From: Elysia chlorotica | Taxonomy: Eukaryota; Mollusca; Gastropoda; Plakobranchidae | NCBI GenBank assembly: GCA_003991915.1 | Contig: RQTK01000058.1 | Span: 580,470 to 644,469 of the forward strand | Reading direction: 5' to 3' | Length of the DNA: 64,000 nt | Part shown: positions 25,662 to 55,368 of the stretch, in pieces | Numbering within the stretch: position 1 is the stretch's first letter | Layout: every line of letters starts with the position of its first letter | Translations under genes and position numbers: made by a program | Notes under the pieces: model-generated | Database searches by the model: none | The model's input: the letters and a program-made list of their open reading frames with translations, nothing else | What the model was told of the DNA's origin: nothing

Positions 25662-25699
25662 AATCATGTCATATATTATATATAATATATAACATGATT
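25662..25699. repeat. 38-bp AT-rich palindrome
   Basis: Two 19-nt arms starting AATCATGT and ending ACATGATT pair with a single mismatch (25,670 against 25,691) and no spacer, so it could extrude as a cruciform. Confidence 0.85.
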
Positions 25700-25956
25700 G
25701 GAATCTCTTTAGAGCATATATAACAAATAAAATTAAACAAAAACATCAAGGATATTTTAATCGAGCTGCTTCATCGTATCAACAAACATCCCGAAAAAGA
25801 ACCCACAATCTTACAGGAACACTTATGCCGTAATTATTATTTTCTATTTTTCTATTTTTTATGTTATTATTTTTCTATTATTAAAGGTATATAAAAATTA
25901 TATGTATTTGTGATCAGACGAATAGTTTATTCCAGCAATATTCCTTGTGTCATCAT

Positions 25957-26120
25957 ACCATTTATGTGAAGATTACAGTATCCTTATTCCTTACACCCGA
26001 TCAACTTGACGGGGGTTGGTTTGCTGTAGAAGAAATTTCAGGAGATCATCTTGATATATACGGGCCATGCGAAACAAGCAAAAATGCCAAACTCAACCAT
26101 GAGTATTCTGAATATGATAT
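25957..26120 (+). other. Unassigned open segment of coding-like composition
   Basis: One frame reads LDGGWFAVEEISGDHLDIYG and onward with no repeats and mixed composition, after an acceptor-like ATTACAG|. I do not recognise it and find no matching donor. It could be a missed exon of the downstream gene, a transposon remnant or chance. Confidence 0.2.
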
Positions 26121-27067
26121 GAAAAAAAAAATCTTATTTAAGATTCGGAATTTAATGGGCAGGCTCCATTATAACGGTAGGGCAACGTTGTTTTTTTTGG
26201 GTATTAACTGGAGGTGTATTAATCTGATTTTCCATCGGCTTTCGTTGATATAAAATTTTCAATAACCATTCTTCTTTATTATTATTTATAACAAAGGATA
26301 TTAAGCGATGGCATAGAAGAAATGTATGAAACAGAAGAAAAAGCAACAACAAGTGTACTCGAGGTCTGTAAAATAGAAATCTTATTTTTTTCCAATCATG
26401 AACTTACTACTGGTGTTATCTATTGAAATACGAGGGTGGAGTGTAGAATTCTGTGCCGCGGACACACCCCCCCCCCCTAAAATAAAAACACCCACATACC
26501 CCCCCCCCCTTCCAGAAAAAAATTACAACAAAACAAAAAACAACTGATGTTTAAGATAACCATAGGGTATAGTTGATTGTACTAAGATCGTGGATTGTAA
26601 CAAATCTTTGAAGTTTATTGTTTATTATAATTATATTGCATTATTGTTTTTTTTATTATTTTTTTAACCTGAAAATAATCCCCTTTGTGATATAACGCAA
26701 TCTTTAAACTATTTGTTTGTAGGTGATATTTCAGGGTCTCTGCGACATTGGAACAAAATGTTTCTTTTGAATATTATTGCACTTACTTTTTCTTAATGTC
26801 GCTAACATTTCCATAGAGCGTTGTCTACAGGAATACATCTTAACGTGATAGCAATATTTCATACATCCATAAATTATTTTCAATTGTTAATAAAATCCAT
26901 ATGGGCGTAATTTTACCATACACCGTCATTTGAAATATTTAGTTTACACCCTTGTGTCAAAACAGGTGTGCTTAAAATATGTTAATTTTATGCTCTATCC
27001 ACAGACTATACAAATTCAGAATTTTTTAAAATCATTTTCCTGGTTAAGAAGGCAAACGAGAAAAAAA

Positions 27068-27790
27068 ATGGCCCCAGCAAAAATAGAAAGTGCAGGTGAA
27101 ATTTCCAAACGGTATGAATTGGCCGGACTTGTCAGAGCTCGCGTAATGGCTCGCCGTTTGGCATTGAACGCAATGGCGCGAAGAATGTCAACTTCTATGC
27201 AAGACTCGCTTGAGCTCTTCTATCCCGACTTAGTGCCGATCGAGTCTGAGCTATTGTCGCCGAGAAACTACCTCTTGGCTCCAAACCAACCAGAAGACAT
27301 GCTTGTCCCGCGACAAGCGCTCTCCGCGTTTGAAACGAGGCTCTACAGCAGACGACTGGCTGACATGGAGGCCGTGAGCCAGGACGCCAGAGATCGCACA
27401 GAGCGATTGCTGGACCGATACCTCACTCGCTCCCGCGCTAGAGCGGCAATTATGGACGGCGATTTGCAAAATGGTGAATCGCACGATGATTCTGAAAGGG
27501 CGAACAAACGAAATGAAGAAGCAAATAAAACCTCAAAAGATAACGGCAGCAAAAGCAGTTCCATAGCATTTACTAATCGCGACGAAAAGGCAACCGACGA
27601 AGATGAGATGAATGATTTCTTGGAAGACGCCTATGAAAACAACTATTTGGACATGGTGGCTTCAACCTACGATCGACCGGGCTGGCGTAGAGCTAGCAGA
27701 CGACTTCTCCGTCACCGTTTGCTGCCGTATACACTGCGGCCCTTGTCCATCGCCGATAGGCTTCTTGCCAGGAGGGGACTCTTAGAATAA
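27068..27790 (+). CDS. Arg/Leu-rich protein of unknown function, 240 aa
   Basis: The ATG at 27,068 sits in a strong context (AAAAAAAATGG). The frame is open to TAA 27,788-27,790 and is clearly more GC-rich than its surroundings, as expected of real coding sequence. An acceptor (CTCTATCCACAG|) at 27,004 puts the start in a terminal exon; the frame is also open upstream, so coding could begin in an earlier exon. The N-terminal 45 residues are basic and Ala/Leu-rich (VRARVMARRLALNAMARR), reminiscent of a mitochondrial presequence or amphipathic helix. The middle holds repeated acidic/basic helical stretches, then a Ser/Asn/Lys/Glu-rich hydrophilic segment (about 140-180). The C-terminus is again Arg/Leu-rich (RRASRRLLRHRLL). 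No secretion signal, transmembrane segment or Cys pattern is visible. AATAAA signals follow at 27,859 and 28,023. I recognise no family. Confidence 0.65.
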   Translation: MAPAKIESAGEISKRYELAGLVRARVMARRLALNAMARRMSTSMQDSLELFYPDLVPIESELLSPRNYLLAPNQPEDMLVPRQALSAFETRLYSRRLADMEAVSQDARDRTERLLDRYLTRSRARAAIMDGDLQNGESHDDSERANKRNEEANKTSKDNGSKSSSIAFTNRDEKATDEDEMNDFLEDAYENNYLDMVASTYDRPGWRRASRRLLRHRLLPYTLRPLSIADRLLARRGLLE

Positions 27791-27858
27791 AGTGAAAGAG
27801 CTCACCACAACCACCAGACTCATAGAGGACGACTCATGGTCTTGTGAATCAGTTGTTA

Positions 27859-28028
27859 AATAAATGTGTTTCTTTCTCTGGTCATAATGAGGCAACGGGT
27901 ATAGTTAATTCACTGCGAAATGTTATTCATCAACGTTGACGACTGACTTTTATTATGTTGTTATGATTGTTTTTCATTTTTTTGTTTTGTTCCTCAGCTT
28001 TTGTTCAATTGTATTTTGGATAAATAAA
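27859..28028 (+). terminator. Polyadenylation signals of the Arg-rich gene
   Basis: AATAAA at 27,859-27,864 and again at 28,023-28,028, about 70 and 230 nt after the stop. Confidence 0.6.
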
Positions 28029-28235
28029 TGCGTGTTAAATTACTTATTGAGTAATTAACAAAAAACAAAAAACACTCCCAAAACAACAGAAACCACATCT
28101 AAAACATTAAAGCATGAAAAGAAAATGCAAAAATGACATCATGAACAACAGCACCAACTTGTAACTCAACATGAAAAAAAATCCCATCACCAACAACCCG
28201 ATAAAAACAACAAAAAAAAACAACACACCAACAGC

Positions 28236-28298
28236 AAGAAGAAGAAGAAGAAGAAGAAGAAGAAGAAGAAGAAGAAGAAAAAGAAGAAGAAGAACAGC

Positions 28299-28330
<32 letters not shown>

Positions 28331-28339
28331 GATTAGCAA

Positions 28340-28372
<33 letters not shown>

Positions 28373-28380
28373 AAATAATA
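28236..28380. repeat. (AAG)n and (CAA)n compound microsatellite
   Basis: About 58 nt of AAG then about 85 nt of imperfect CAA/CAG. The poly-Arg, poly-Thr and poly-Leu frames over it are artefacts. Confidence 0.95.
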
Positions 28381-28439
28381 ACAAAAGCATATAACCAACA
28401 ATAAAAAACATGAACCGAGGTATTCACATGTTTCAATTT

Positions 28440-29380
28440 TTTCCAATATTATTAATTATTGTTTTGTTATTCTTTCACCTGACATTGATTTTAATGGACA
28501 ACTGCACAAATACAACAATTTCTTCAGCCAATTTTATCGATGGTTCAACTCCATGAAACTTTTTTGATTTAAAATTGTTTTTGTTGTTTAAACGTGGTCG
28601 CACTCAAATGATACTTAATAAATTTATGGTATAGCTTTCTTATAAGGAGTCCTTTTTCCTATCATTCACTTGATCAGCAAAAGCCAACAACGAAATGAAA
28701 AGAAAAACACTAAAACCCTCTACCCCCCCCCCAAAAAAAAAAAACACACAAAAAAAACAAAACAACAACAACAACAACAAAACAACCAAAAATAAAGTTA
28801 AGCAAGAAACGACATTTTTAGTATGTTTATAAATTACATGTACTTACACAGAAAATGAGAGCTTTGATATATGCACATGTACCCTGCACTATGCACTTAG
28901 ACTCTTTTTTCCAAAAATTAGTTATTCAACGTCTTTCTTGTTTGGTTCGTTTTATATAAGTGGTTATTTCTTTATTGATTACATGACTTGGCTTGTTTAT
29001 GACGTCTTTGTGTAAAGTATATGTTATACATACTCTCTCGATCATTATCTAAAACTAACTAAAAAAAACAACAAACACACACAAAGTAGCCTTTTTAAGA
29101 AAAAAAATATTTTATTTTAGCCTATACAGCTTTTCTGCACATGAATGTAACCCATGCATTTTGTCTTATTTTCCAGTAATAAATTATATTCCAGTGTTCC
29201 TAATATGGTTCTATCTATGTTGATGGTTACTTGTTTATGTTTTGTTTTCTGGTCTTAAAACCATTGGAGTTGTGCGTTGGCTAATACTTGTAAGTTTTTG
29301 GTGATACGTGCTTACGTTGTACCATCAGTGTTACAGTTTCACAATCCAAACGGCAACGTCCAGAAAAATATTTACCTATG
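28440..29380. other. Intergenic AT-rich sequence
   Basis: A-rich and CAA-rich low-complexity patches (about 28,720-28,800) and otherwise unique sequence. No gene seen. Confidence 0.6.
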
Positions 29381-29387
29381 CCTAAGC

Positions 29388-29596
29388 TCTCTCCTGAAGG
29401 CTCATAGGTTCTCAATGAAGATATATTCTATATGGCGGTAGGACTCCAGAGAGAGACAACCAGAGCTTGCCAGTCACATTACACTACTGATCCAATGAGT
29501 TGAAAATAGGGCGACTTGATCGAGATTCGAACCAAGGACCTCTGACTAAAGCTGCTTTGCTCTATCGGCTGAGTTACATCGCAGCTAGGTAAACTT
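29388..29596 (-). mobile_element. tRNA-derived SINE, family B, near full length
   Basis: Read on the minus strand, it has an A-box-like TAACTCAGCCGATAGAGC and a B-box GGTTCGAATC near 29,540, then a body ending in ACCTATGAG...GAGAGAG, which aligns to the family-B tails at 9.7, 17.4 and 51.0 kb. This is the only copy in the window that keeps its tRNA-like head. Confidence 0.7.
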
Positions 29597-30060
29597 AGGT
29601 TCAAGGATAGGACCAATGAGATGACATCAAATTTAGTCCTGCAACAGTTTAAGTTTCAGTCCGTTTTCAAAACTATGACAACCTCAACAGCATTAGTACA
29701 GTATATAAAATAAAATACAATTTATAGTACGAGGGCACAAATGGAAATGAGTAGAATACAAATTTATATGAGAAAACAGTTTGTGATAATCATGTACTCT
29801 CCATATAATCTAATCATTCTCCTAAATGCGCGTGCGATTTATTTGAAAGTTTAAAGTTCTCCATTTGTACAAGATGATGATGAGCGATTAAAAGGTACAT
29901 CAACAGATACAATTTTGTCAAATTAGGTTACTTCTCTCTTATTATTCTTGCTTCAAATTACATAATTAGGGGGAAGTCAAGAGCAAAGAACTTGAAACAT
30001 TTAAACAATTCAAACCAGTCTAAAAATGAATCTTTGATTTTTTTTCCTTCAAACCAATTA

Positions 30061-30066
30061 TTTATT
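30061..30066 (-). terminator. Polyadenylation signal of the tyrosinase gene
   Basis: AATAAA on the minus strand about 210 nt after the tyrosinase stop codon. Confidence 0.5.
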
Positions 30067-30273
30067 GGGAACTCAAATATGAAAAATCGATACATTAACA
30101 AAATTCAAACTAGCACAAGGGCATCACAACTAAACTGAACAAACCTTAAGACAATGTATATGTTTGGATATTCTTCATAAGTGAATCTCAACTTCTAACA
30201 TTTGAATGAATAAAAAACAACAAAACAACGTTTATGTTTTGATGTTCTTCGACGTTTTTACGAGGTTCCCCAT

Positions 30274-48048
<17,775 letters not shown>

Positions 48049-48098
48049 TGTGGTAGTGGTTGAAGTTCAAAAAAAAAAAGAAGGTTGAAATTAATACA

Positions 48099-48106
48099 TA
48101 TTTATA
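48099..48106 (-). promoter_or_regulatory. Candidate TATA box for the tyrosinase gene
   Basis: TATAAATA on the minus strand, about 50 nt before the leader peptide. A start site near 48,070-48,075 would leave a 5' UTR of about 25 nt. Confidence 0.4.
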
Positions 48107-49271
48107 TTAGCAGATTTGTGACAAATTGGATAGCACTTAAATCTATAGAGTAAATATGAATAAAGGTGTCGTGTTAAACTCATTGTTGCAAGTGGTTTAT
48201 GGTGAGAATTCTTTTGTGTTGTTTGGTGAATAAATGTGAATTCATCAAAATAAAAATAGGAGGGCATAATTAAAGGCGACTCTAGTACTTCTTAATTTGA
48301 AAAAAAAAAAACAATAACAAAAAACCCAAACCAAACCAAAACAAAATAAACCAAACACAATCACACAAAACATAGCAAACAAACCTCAATCCAAAGCAAT
48401 AAACTGCAAAATATTAACTCACCTGAATGATTTAATGTAGTATCAATGAAATTAATTATTAATTTTTAACAACGTCACACTTCCAAAGTAAATTCTCTTC
48501 ATATACTTATTTTTCTTGATTATAGTTTTTATTTTTACATTTTATACATCAACCATGTTCTTAAAAAAAAAAAAAGAAAAGTTAAGATGTTCTAAGTGTC
48601 TTTTCCTAAAAAGTTCCCTACGTTACAGGAGAAATCAGAGCTTGTTCTACATATATACGACTCGAACAGTTGAAGAATGTGTGACGTCATTTACACAGGT
48701 CGGGTGCAGAGGAGAAGTCCATATAATATCCTGGACAGAACAGGCCCTCCGCTTGGGTCTGGACCTAAAACAAAACAAAAAACAAAACAAAACAAAAAAA
48801 AAAACAACACTTGAAAGAAGAGTTTCCGCTAGCAACATTAGGAAATCAGACTCTCAATTTCATACATCACTGTTTCCTCCTGATGTCTCTGCTGTACGTT
48901 CACCTTTATTTACAAAGGATAGTCAAGATTGATTGATAGCTGGTGTCTTGTCAGTCTCGGACTATTATTCTCTCGAACATACAGCAAGAACACACACATT
49001 GGACAAACTGAGTTCTTGACGTCATTCCATCTATGGGACTTCCCTGTGTCCTCTAGAGGACAGTCCATCAACACGGTTTGTGGCTAGGTATATTGGGCGT
49101 TATTATTCAGTAGGTAGTGTTGGAAAAATGAAACGTAAAAAGCATGCAGTAAAGTGCATTTTTTTGTGTCCATATGCAAGCACTATTTGCCAGGCACTGT
49201 TTTAAAACAATTTTACGCATATATTTCGGTAACGAGTAGCCAACACTAATATTTTGATTATAATAGTAATT

Positions 49272-49273
<2 letters not shown>

Positions 49274-49357
<84 letters not shown>

Positions 49358-49358
49358 T
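49274..49358. repeat. (ATC)n microsatellite
   Basis: Near-pure ATC/CAT tract with one interruption, then CTC-rich sequence. Poly-Ile and poly-Asp frames are artefacts. Confidence 0.95.
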
Positions 49359-49542
49359 TTCTCCCCCTCCTCCTCCTCTTTTTCCTCCTCCTCTTCTCAT
49401 AGACACCAGTCGATAAATCTAGGATTTATTGTTTTATAATCTGTGCCGCGCGAATTGTTTGAACGAAAAAAAGTGTGTATATTCATTCTTAGTTATGTTG
49501 TTATTGAATGAATTTAAGAAAGGGTGCCATTAATATTCGGAC

Positions 49543-49565
49543 TATTCGGAATAGTATTCCGAATA
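49543..49565. repeat. 23-bp palindrome in a CGGAATA-rich cluster
   Basis: Arms of 11 nt (TATTCGGAATA and its complement) with a one-base centre. ATTCCGAAT, TCCGGAATA and CAGCTTATCCGGAATA recur to 49,660. Confidence 0.8.
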
Positions 49566-50504
49566 CTTTTTCAGATTATTCCAGTATTCCGAATTGTTTT
49601 CCAGCTTATCCGGAATAATAATTATTCTGAATAACTGTTCAGCTTATCCGGAATAGTAAATAGGCGGATGTATTTTAGCGCTCGGTGGCCAATTCTCCCA
49701 AGACCATAGACATAATAACTTATATAAATATGCCCAAGACCAAGCTAAACTAGGTCAAACCCATACGGTTAGCATGCAGTGTGAGTCCAATAAATTTCCT
49801 TCCCATTTTTTTAAAACTAATGATTCTGATTGCGGCTGTAAATTATAGCTCTGTAAACATCTTGTATTTATAAAACTTAATTAGTATCGACATAATGTAT
49901 GCCAATAAATAAAATGTTAAAATGAAGTGTAGAGGAATCGTTTTTATAAAGACCCATATAGAGACCGTTATAAAGTGGGAAAAAAATCACAGCCATGTTG
50001 CGGAGTGATGTGCAGACTTGAATTGATAGGCAAATCAGGAATGTCGCATTCATTCTTTTGCATCCAGTCACATTTTTTATGTGTCTTTTGTCATCTTTCT
50101 TTATTTCTCCCTTTGTCTCTGTCTCTGTCTCTCTGTCTCTGCCTCTCTGTCTCTGTATCTCTGTCTCTGTCTCTCTCTCTCTGTCTCTGTCTCTCTGTCT
50201 GTCTGTCTATCTGTCTCTCTGTCTCTCTCTCTCTGTTGCGGGTGATCACAATTAAACTTACTTAATTTTATATAGCTGTGGGTGTGGTATGTTTCAGTTC
50301 GAATCCTTTCTTACATGGAACAATATTGGTCCTGTGTGTCTCTTGGCTTAAAGGGTTATACAATAGAGAAATGGAAGTATCAGCTGAGGGTCGGACTTTA
50401 GGCTGCCTACTCGTCAAAACAGAGATATCTGGCGCCTTATATTGGTAAGAATGCAATCTTCAAATTAATGTTTCGTTCCATAGCTTTCCTACAGAGATGG
50501 GCGG

Positions 50505-50630
50505 AAAAAAGGGATAGGTGGATAAAGAGCGGCGACACAAAAGATTTGAACATTGGACCTCCTGCTCCTCGGCACTCTCCCGAACACTGGGGACTGAGCT
50601 ATGTTTAACCCCACACTAAGCCAACTCTAA
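50505..50630 (-). mobile_element. tRNA-like SINE remnant
   Basis: On the minus strand a TAGCTCAGT A-box-like and a TGTTCAAATC B-box-like motif lie about 50 nt apart. The acceptor stem does not pair well, so this is not a functional tRNA. Confidence 0.4.
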
Positions 50631-50906
50631 TAATACCCGGTACTTCTACATCTTACGAATTATTATTTTAAAAAATTATCTGCTGCCGAGTAACGCACTG
50701 TCTGCTTGAGAACGCAGGCCACGACAGACGGAGTTGTCGTGAGGCGATAATGATCAAAGATTATCAAGCGAAGCACCAGCAGTTGCAGCACGTGTCGGCC
50801 TACTATCCAAATAAACTCAGTATCATTGTAAAAGTGAGCTAATTATTGCAATTACAACCCCACAGCCTGAGTTCAACATGCAATTCGGCCAGCTCCTGTT
50901 TCAAAC

Positions 50907-50909
<3 letters not shown>

Positions 50910-50946
<37 letters not shown>
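50910..50946. repeat. (GT)n microsatellite
   Basis: About 18 GT units. Confidence 0.95.
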
Positions 50947-50952
<6 letters not shown>

Positions 50953-51023
50953 CTTTGTGTCTCATGGGGTGGCGTTTGACACTTCTATGTGAATATGTCA
51001 AAGCATGGCTTTCATCACCATCT

Positions 51024-51093
51024 CTCTCCCTCTCCCTCTCTCCGGGTTTAACGTCTCCTAGGTTCCCCTGGAGGGTCCTATACGGCGACAGGC
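51024..51093 (-). mobile_element. SINE family B tail fragment
   Basis: CCGGGTTTAACGTCTCCTAG and CCTATACGGCGACAG match the copy at 9.7 kb. It ends 28 bp before the first in-frame ATG of the SYNRG model. Confidence 0.7.
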
Positions 51094-51120
51094 GGCGTTG
51101 ACAGAAGACAAAACCTCAGG

Positions 51121-51263
51121 ATGAAGACAAGGCATGATAGATCCTATGCTAGTTCATTCTATTACTACGAGGCTGGTTATCTTATGAATGGAGGTTCTAA
51201 AATGGAAAGAGAGGATGGAGGGAGACGGATAAGACAAACCTTCCCTTCTACGCTAGAGGGTGG
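51121..51263 (+). CDS. SYNRG: Candidate SYNRG first coding exon
   Basis: Frame open from ATG 51,121 (second in-frame ATG 51,184) to a strong donor GTGG|GTAAGTT. It leaves two bases, exactly the phase the next exon needs, and the join reads GGFNPHPGFGAG. Vertebrate synergin also begins Gly-rich, but no block is clearly conserved, so this rests on phase and donor strength. Confidence 0.45.
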
Positions 51264-54200
51264 GTAAGTTTAGGTTTATACATTTAATTTTATTTTTAAG
51301 AGGGATGAGGAGGGGGATCGATGAAAGAAGTGCAGCTGGTTGGCTGTATAGTTAAAACCGGGGGTAATACCCTAATGGTATTCTAATTAAGTATTGTTCC
51401 ATCATTCCTAATATTACCGTGTCTGTTGTAGCCCCTACGGCTACCACCTACCCACCATAGCCATTACTACTACGTCTCCAGGAGTTATCATTAATAATCT
51501 TCTGATCTTGCTACTAATTATTACCTTATTATTAGCGTTTCCATTATCATTACCATTATTAACATAACCATTATCATTATTACCACCACTGCTACCACTA
51601 CTACTACCACCATATTATTACTATTACGTTATCACTAACATTGCTATCGCCATTGTTACTACCACTATTATTACCATTATCATTACTACCGCTATTATTT
51701 CTTCCATTACCATTATTACCACTCTAGAGTGATACAAATAATGTTACTTTTAACAGTGATGTTCATTCCATTGTTACTATTTTTAATCGCATCCTTTTTG
51801 ATTACGGTGCCCTTTGGTACGTCATAATTAATTTACCTTCATCCTCAATATTTGTGCTGTTATTATAGTTTCCGTCGTCAAGTGAACCCTATCACAAAAG
51901 TAACAATATTTACTAAAAACAGCTCTAGAAATCGAGATTTTCACATTTTTTCCTTCTTTCAGATAAGTATATAGATCTAAGCCTTAGATCTTTATTACCA
52001 AGGCTACCTGAAACACAGGAGGGCTTGATCTAACATCTAATCTACAGATTCTAGTCTATAGTATAGAGGGCCTATAGAATCTAGATCTAGATCTAGAATA
52101 TAGATATATAGAATCCTAGATCTAGATCTAGAGAATCTAGATTCTAGATAGCTTAACGCCTAGACCTTATTCTAGATTAGATCTAGACCTAGATTTTAGA
52201 CCTTTATTAAATGTAGATCTAGATATTATAGCTTCATCAAATCTGATCTAATCTAGTAAGATAGATCTAGATTGTAGAATTTATCTAATATAAATTGTAT
52301 TGCAATTAGACCTAGAGTTAGAGGGGCTGGATCTAGATTGCTCCATAATGATAATACTACTTCTAGAGGGCTGAGTCCATCATATATGTACACTACATGG
52401 CTTAAAAGTGTTTCTGAGCTGAGTCTGCGCTACAGTAGTGTTTTTGTCCACATTTTCTACAGGCCTAGATGCACTTTTAGTTTTAATATGCTTGTGTTTC
52501 TGTATTAAAAAATGGGCATATTTATAAACGCTGTGTACCGTGATTATTTGACTCTATTATCTTTCTTTAGACTTAGGAAACGTCTTTATTTAAGCTTTTA
52601 TGGATGTGTAAGACCAAAGAATTTGATATGAACAAAACCACTATATTTAACCTGTAGGCCTATAGATGCAGAAATACGTTAAATTGCGTATCTATAGACC
52701 CCTGTGTTTGTGTCTAAATTTTGCTTTAAATCCACACTTATAATATCTGTGTATTGCTGTATTTTATAAATAGAGAATACCATCGAGGAGAGAGCTTTGC
52801 AATGTTTGATGGTGCAACCAATGAATTTGATTAAAAAAAATAAACATTACAAAATTTGAACAAAAAACACTACTCTATAGGCCTATTTATTAGTGTGTTT
52901 AGCAAAATCTGGATAAAAGCCCATAAATACAATATTTCTATAGTGCTTTTAGTCGCTACTTTATAGGAAAATGTGTGGCATTTATTGTGCAGGTCTCTAC
53001 TTTGATTCCTGATTCCTTGTTCCCTTAACTGATTTGGTTAATGCCACATATTCAGGCCTACTAATTTGACCAGATGAAATAAGTCCTAGCTCCCCCTGTC
53101 TAAGTGTGGGAACATGTCCTTGATAATCTAGTTGTTTACAGGTTTTAAGAACCCAACAACCATTAGATAAGATCTAGAGTCAGTTCAGGTTGACTTTTCA
53201 TCAGGACCAGTTTTAAACGTAGATTTTATAATGTTAGTTACTGAACTGCTGACTGAGGCCGATGATCTGTTTTTTTGTAAAATGTTGCTCTATTTTTTAC
53301 AGATTTAACCCTCATCCTGGTTTTGGTGCAGGAAGAGGAATGCCTGCAGGTAAATAAATTTATCCCTTAGATCATTCATAGTTATAATTATGTTAACAAT
53401 CTTGTGTAGTTTGTCTGCATAACAGACTTGTCATTTTTTGCTATCTAGACTGAATTCCTTTTGAAAAGTAAATACTTCACAATATGTTATGAGGCACCAC
53501 CTGTAGAAAAACTGAAAATAAAGGTACAGTGGAAACCTCACTAAACAAAGTCTGATTCAAATTTTTCATAAACCGAATTTTGCCAGAGTATCTATAGGCT
53601 ATTCTTTTCTATCTGGCTCTGTTGGAATCTGACTCACAATTCAAAGTGTTTTTGGTTTGATTCTCTTTAAAATTCGAAGGTGGCATCACCAAAAGGCATT
53701 AAATGAAAGTACTATGTCAAGCAGCATTCAATGCTTATCGCTTGCAAAGACATGGTTGCTATGTTAAGGAAACAAAAGAAAACTACCACTAAATGCAATT
53801 TTTCAAAGAAGGTGGGCAGTTGTTTATATTTTTTCAACATTCTTGTGGTTCAAGTATGCCCCTTCTGTAATTCGAATCCTCATAATTCAAAGTTAAAATA
53901 TGATAGGTCCATTTCCTAGCAATTCGAATTATAAAATGAGATTTTCACTGTATGTTTTATGTTGAGTAATGATATAGTTATCGTGTCACACCGCTACAAT
54001 GACAAAGTTTATAAATGAATTTTGAATGATTTCTACCTAAAAATGGTGATCATTTAAAAATAAGACTTACTATCTGTCGTTAAACTTTTTCCTTCTTTTT
54101 TCTTTCAAATAGGTATTCCACAACCAGGAATGGTTGGTATGCCAGGATATCATCCCTACAACCAGCAAATGGTGATGGTGCCACCAAATATGAGGTTTCC

Positions 54201-55224
54201 TGCTCATGTAAGCTTTTGATATGACATTATGCATAGATTTTGTGACTGGCAACAAAAGTTTTAAAAAAATGTTTTTCCGTAATCATTGGTGTAGCTCAAT
54301 AAGCAATTCTTTCTTAGTGTTAAGTTAAAAAAATATAATAAAGTAATTTAAGAAATTAAATACCTTGAAGTCTCCTAAAAATATTATTTTCTTTTCCTTC
54401 TTGCTTTTAAACATCAGCTTTCTCCTCCTTTGTCAGACTTTGTGGGGAAATGGTTTACAAATGTGACTTACCCAAACTTTTATCTTATATTATAACAAAG
54501 CTACCTTTGACTAAATTTTTGTAAAACTTCAAATTTTATATAAAGCATTTAAAATGTACATCTAGACGGATAAAAATCAAAGAATTTTTCTGGAATTAAA
54601 AATGTGCTTCTGTTGTAATGGTTGTTTTAATGCAATCTGACCAATTTCTTGCTCTAAAAAAGTATATACACACTGACACATTACCTTTCTTTAATATAGT
54701 TGTTTCAATTTAACAAAGACCACAAAATCACAATGTAAACTAGATGTTTTTTCTAAGAGCACTAAACCGATTCATTCTAGTTCAAATTAAGGAGCACTAT
54801 GTAGGCATACTCATCTCAAAAAGTCACCCTCTTTAAGAGAAACACACTCTCTAAAAGGAAGAAAAAAAAAGATCTAAGCATGAAAATACAAATTCTTTCT
54901 ATGAAAAAAGAAGGAAAAGTAGAAAAGAATTATAAACGGCAACTCAATTATAGACTCAAAGGCTATATGAAGCTCTGTGTGTTAAGACAATGGCCACTGT
55001 AATAAAAACAAATGTTTTAACTGACAACTATTTTATTGCTAGGCTGTTCGCATGGGACCTCCAAATACTCCTCCTCCTCCATATAGTGCTCATATTCCAA
55101 ATCCAGGCATGACAAACCGACCAAGGTGAGTTTTTTTTATTTTTTGTTTTTGTACAAATTTTACCCAATAATTTTTCTGGTCTACCACCATCTGGACACA
55201 GTTGTTGCATGTGATGCCAAATCA

Positions 55225-55268
<44 letters not shown>

Positions 55269-55289
55269 GCACACACACACACTCACTCA

Positions 55290-55368
<79 letters not shown>

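Larger units (their letters stand above)
48110..51020. other. Divergent intergenic region between tyrosinase and SYNRG
   Basis: Holds an ATC tract (49,274-49,358), a palindrome cluster (49,540-49,660), CT/GT repeats (50,116-50,236), a tRNA-like SINE remnant (50,505-50,630) and a GT tract (50,910-50,946). No gene seen. Confidence 0.6.

Noticed and set aside
28107-28436. Poly-Leu, poly-Val, poly-Arg and poly-Thr frames
   Set aside because: AAG/CAA repeat artefacts with no flanking coding sequence.
29520-29600. Possible tRNA gene on the minus strand
   Set aside because: A and B boxes are present, but the sequence continues into a repeated SINE body and tail, and the acceptor stem is poor.
48647-48838. 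Minus-strand ORF with a hydrophobic start as an alternative tyrosinase signal exon
   Set aside because: The hydrophobic part comes from a TTTTG repeat, there is no fitting donor, and it lies upstream of the better TATA and leader arrangement.
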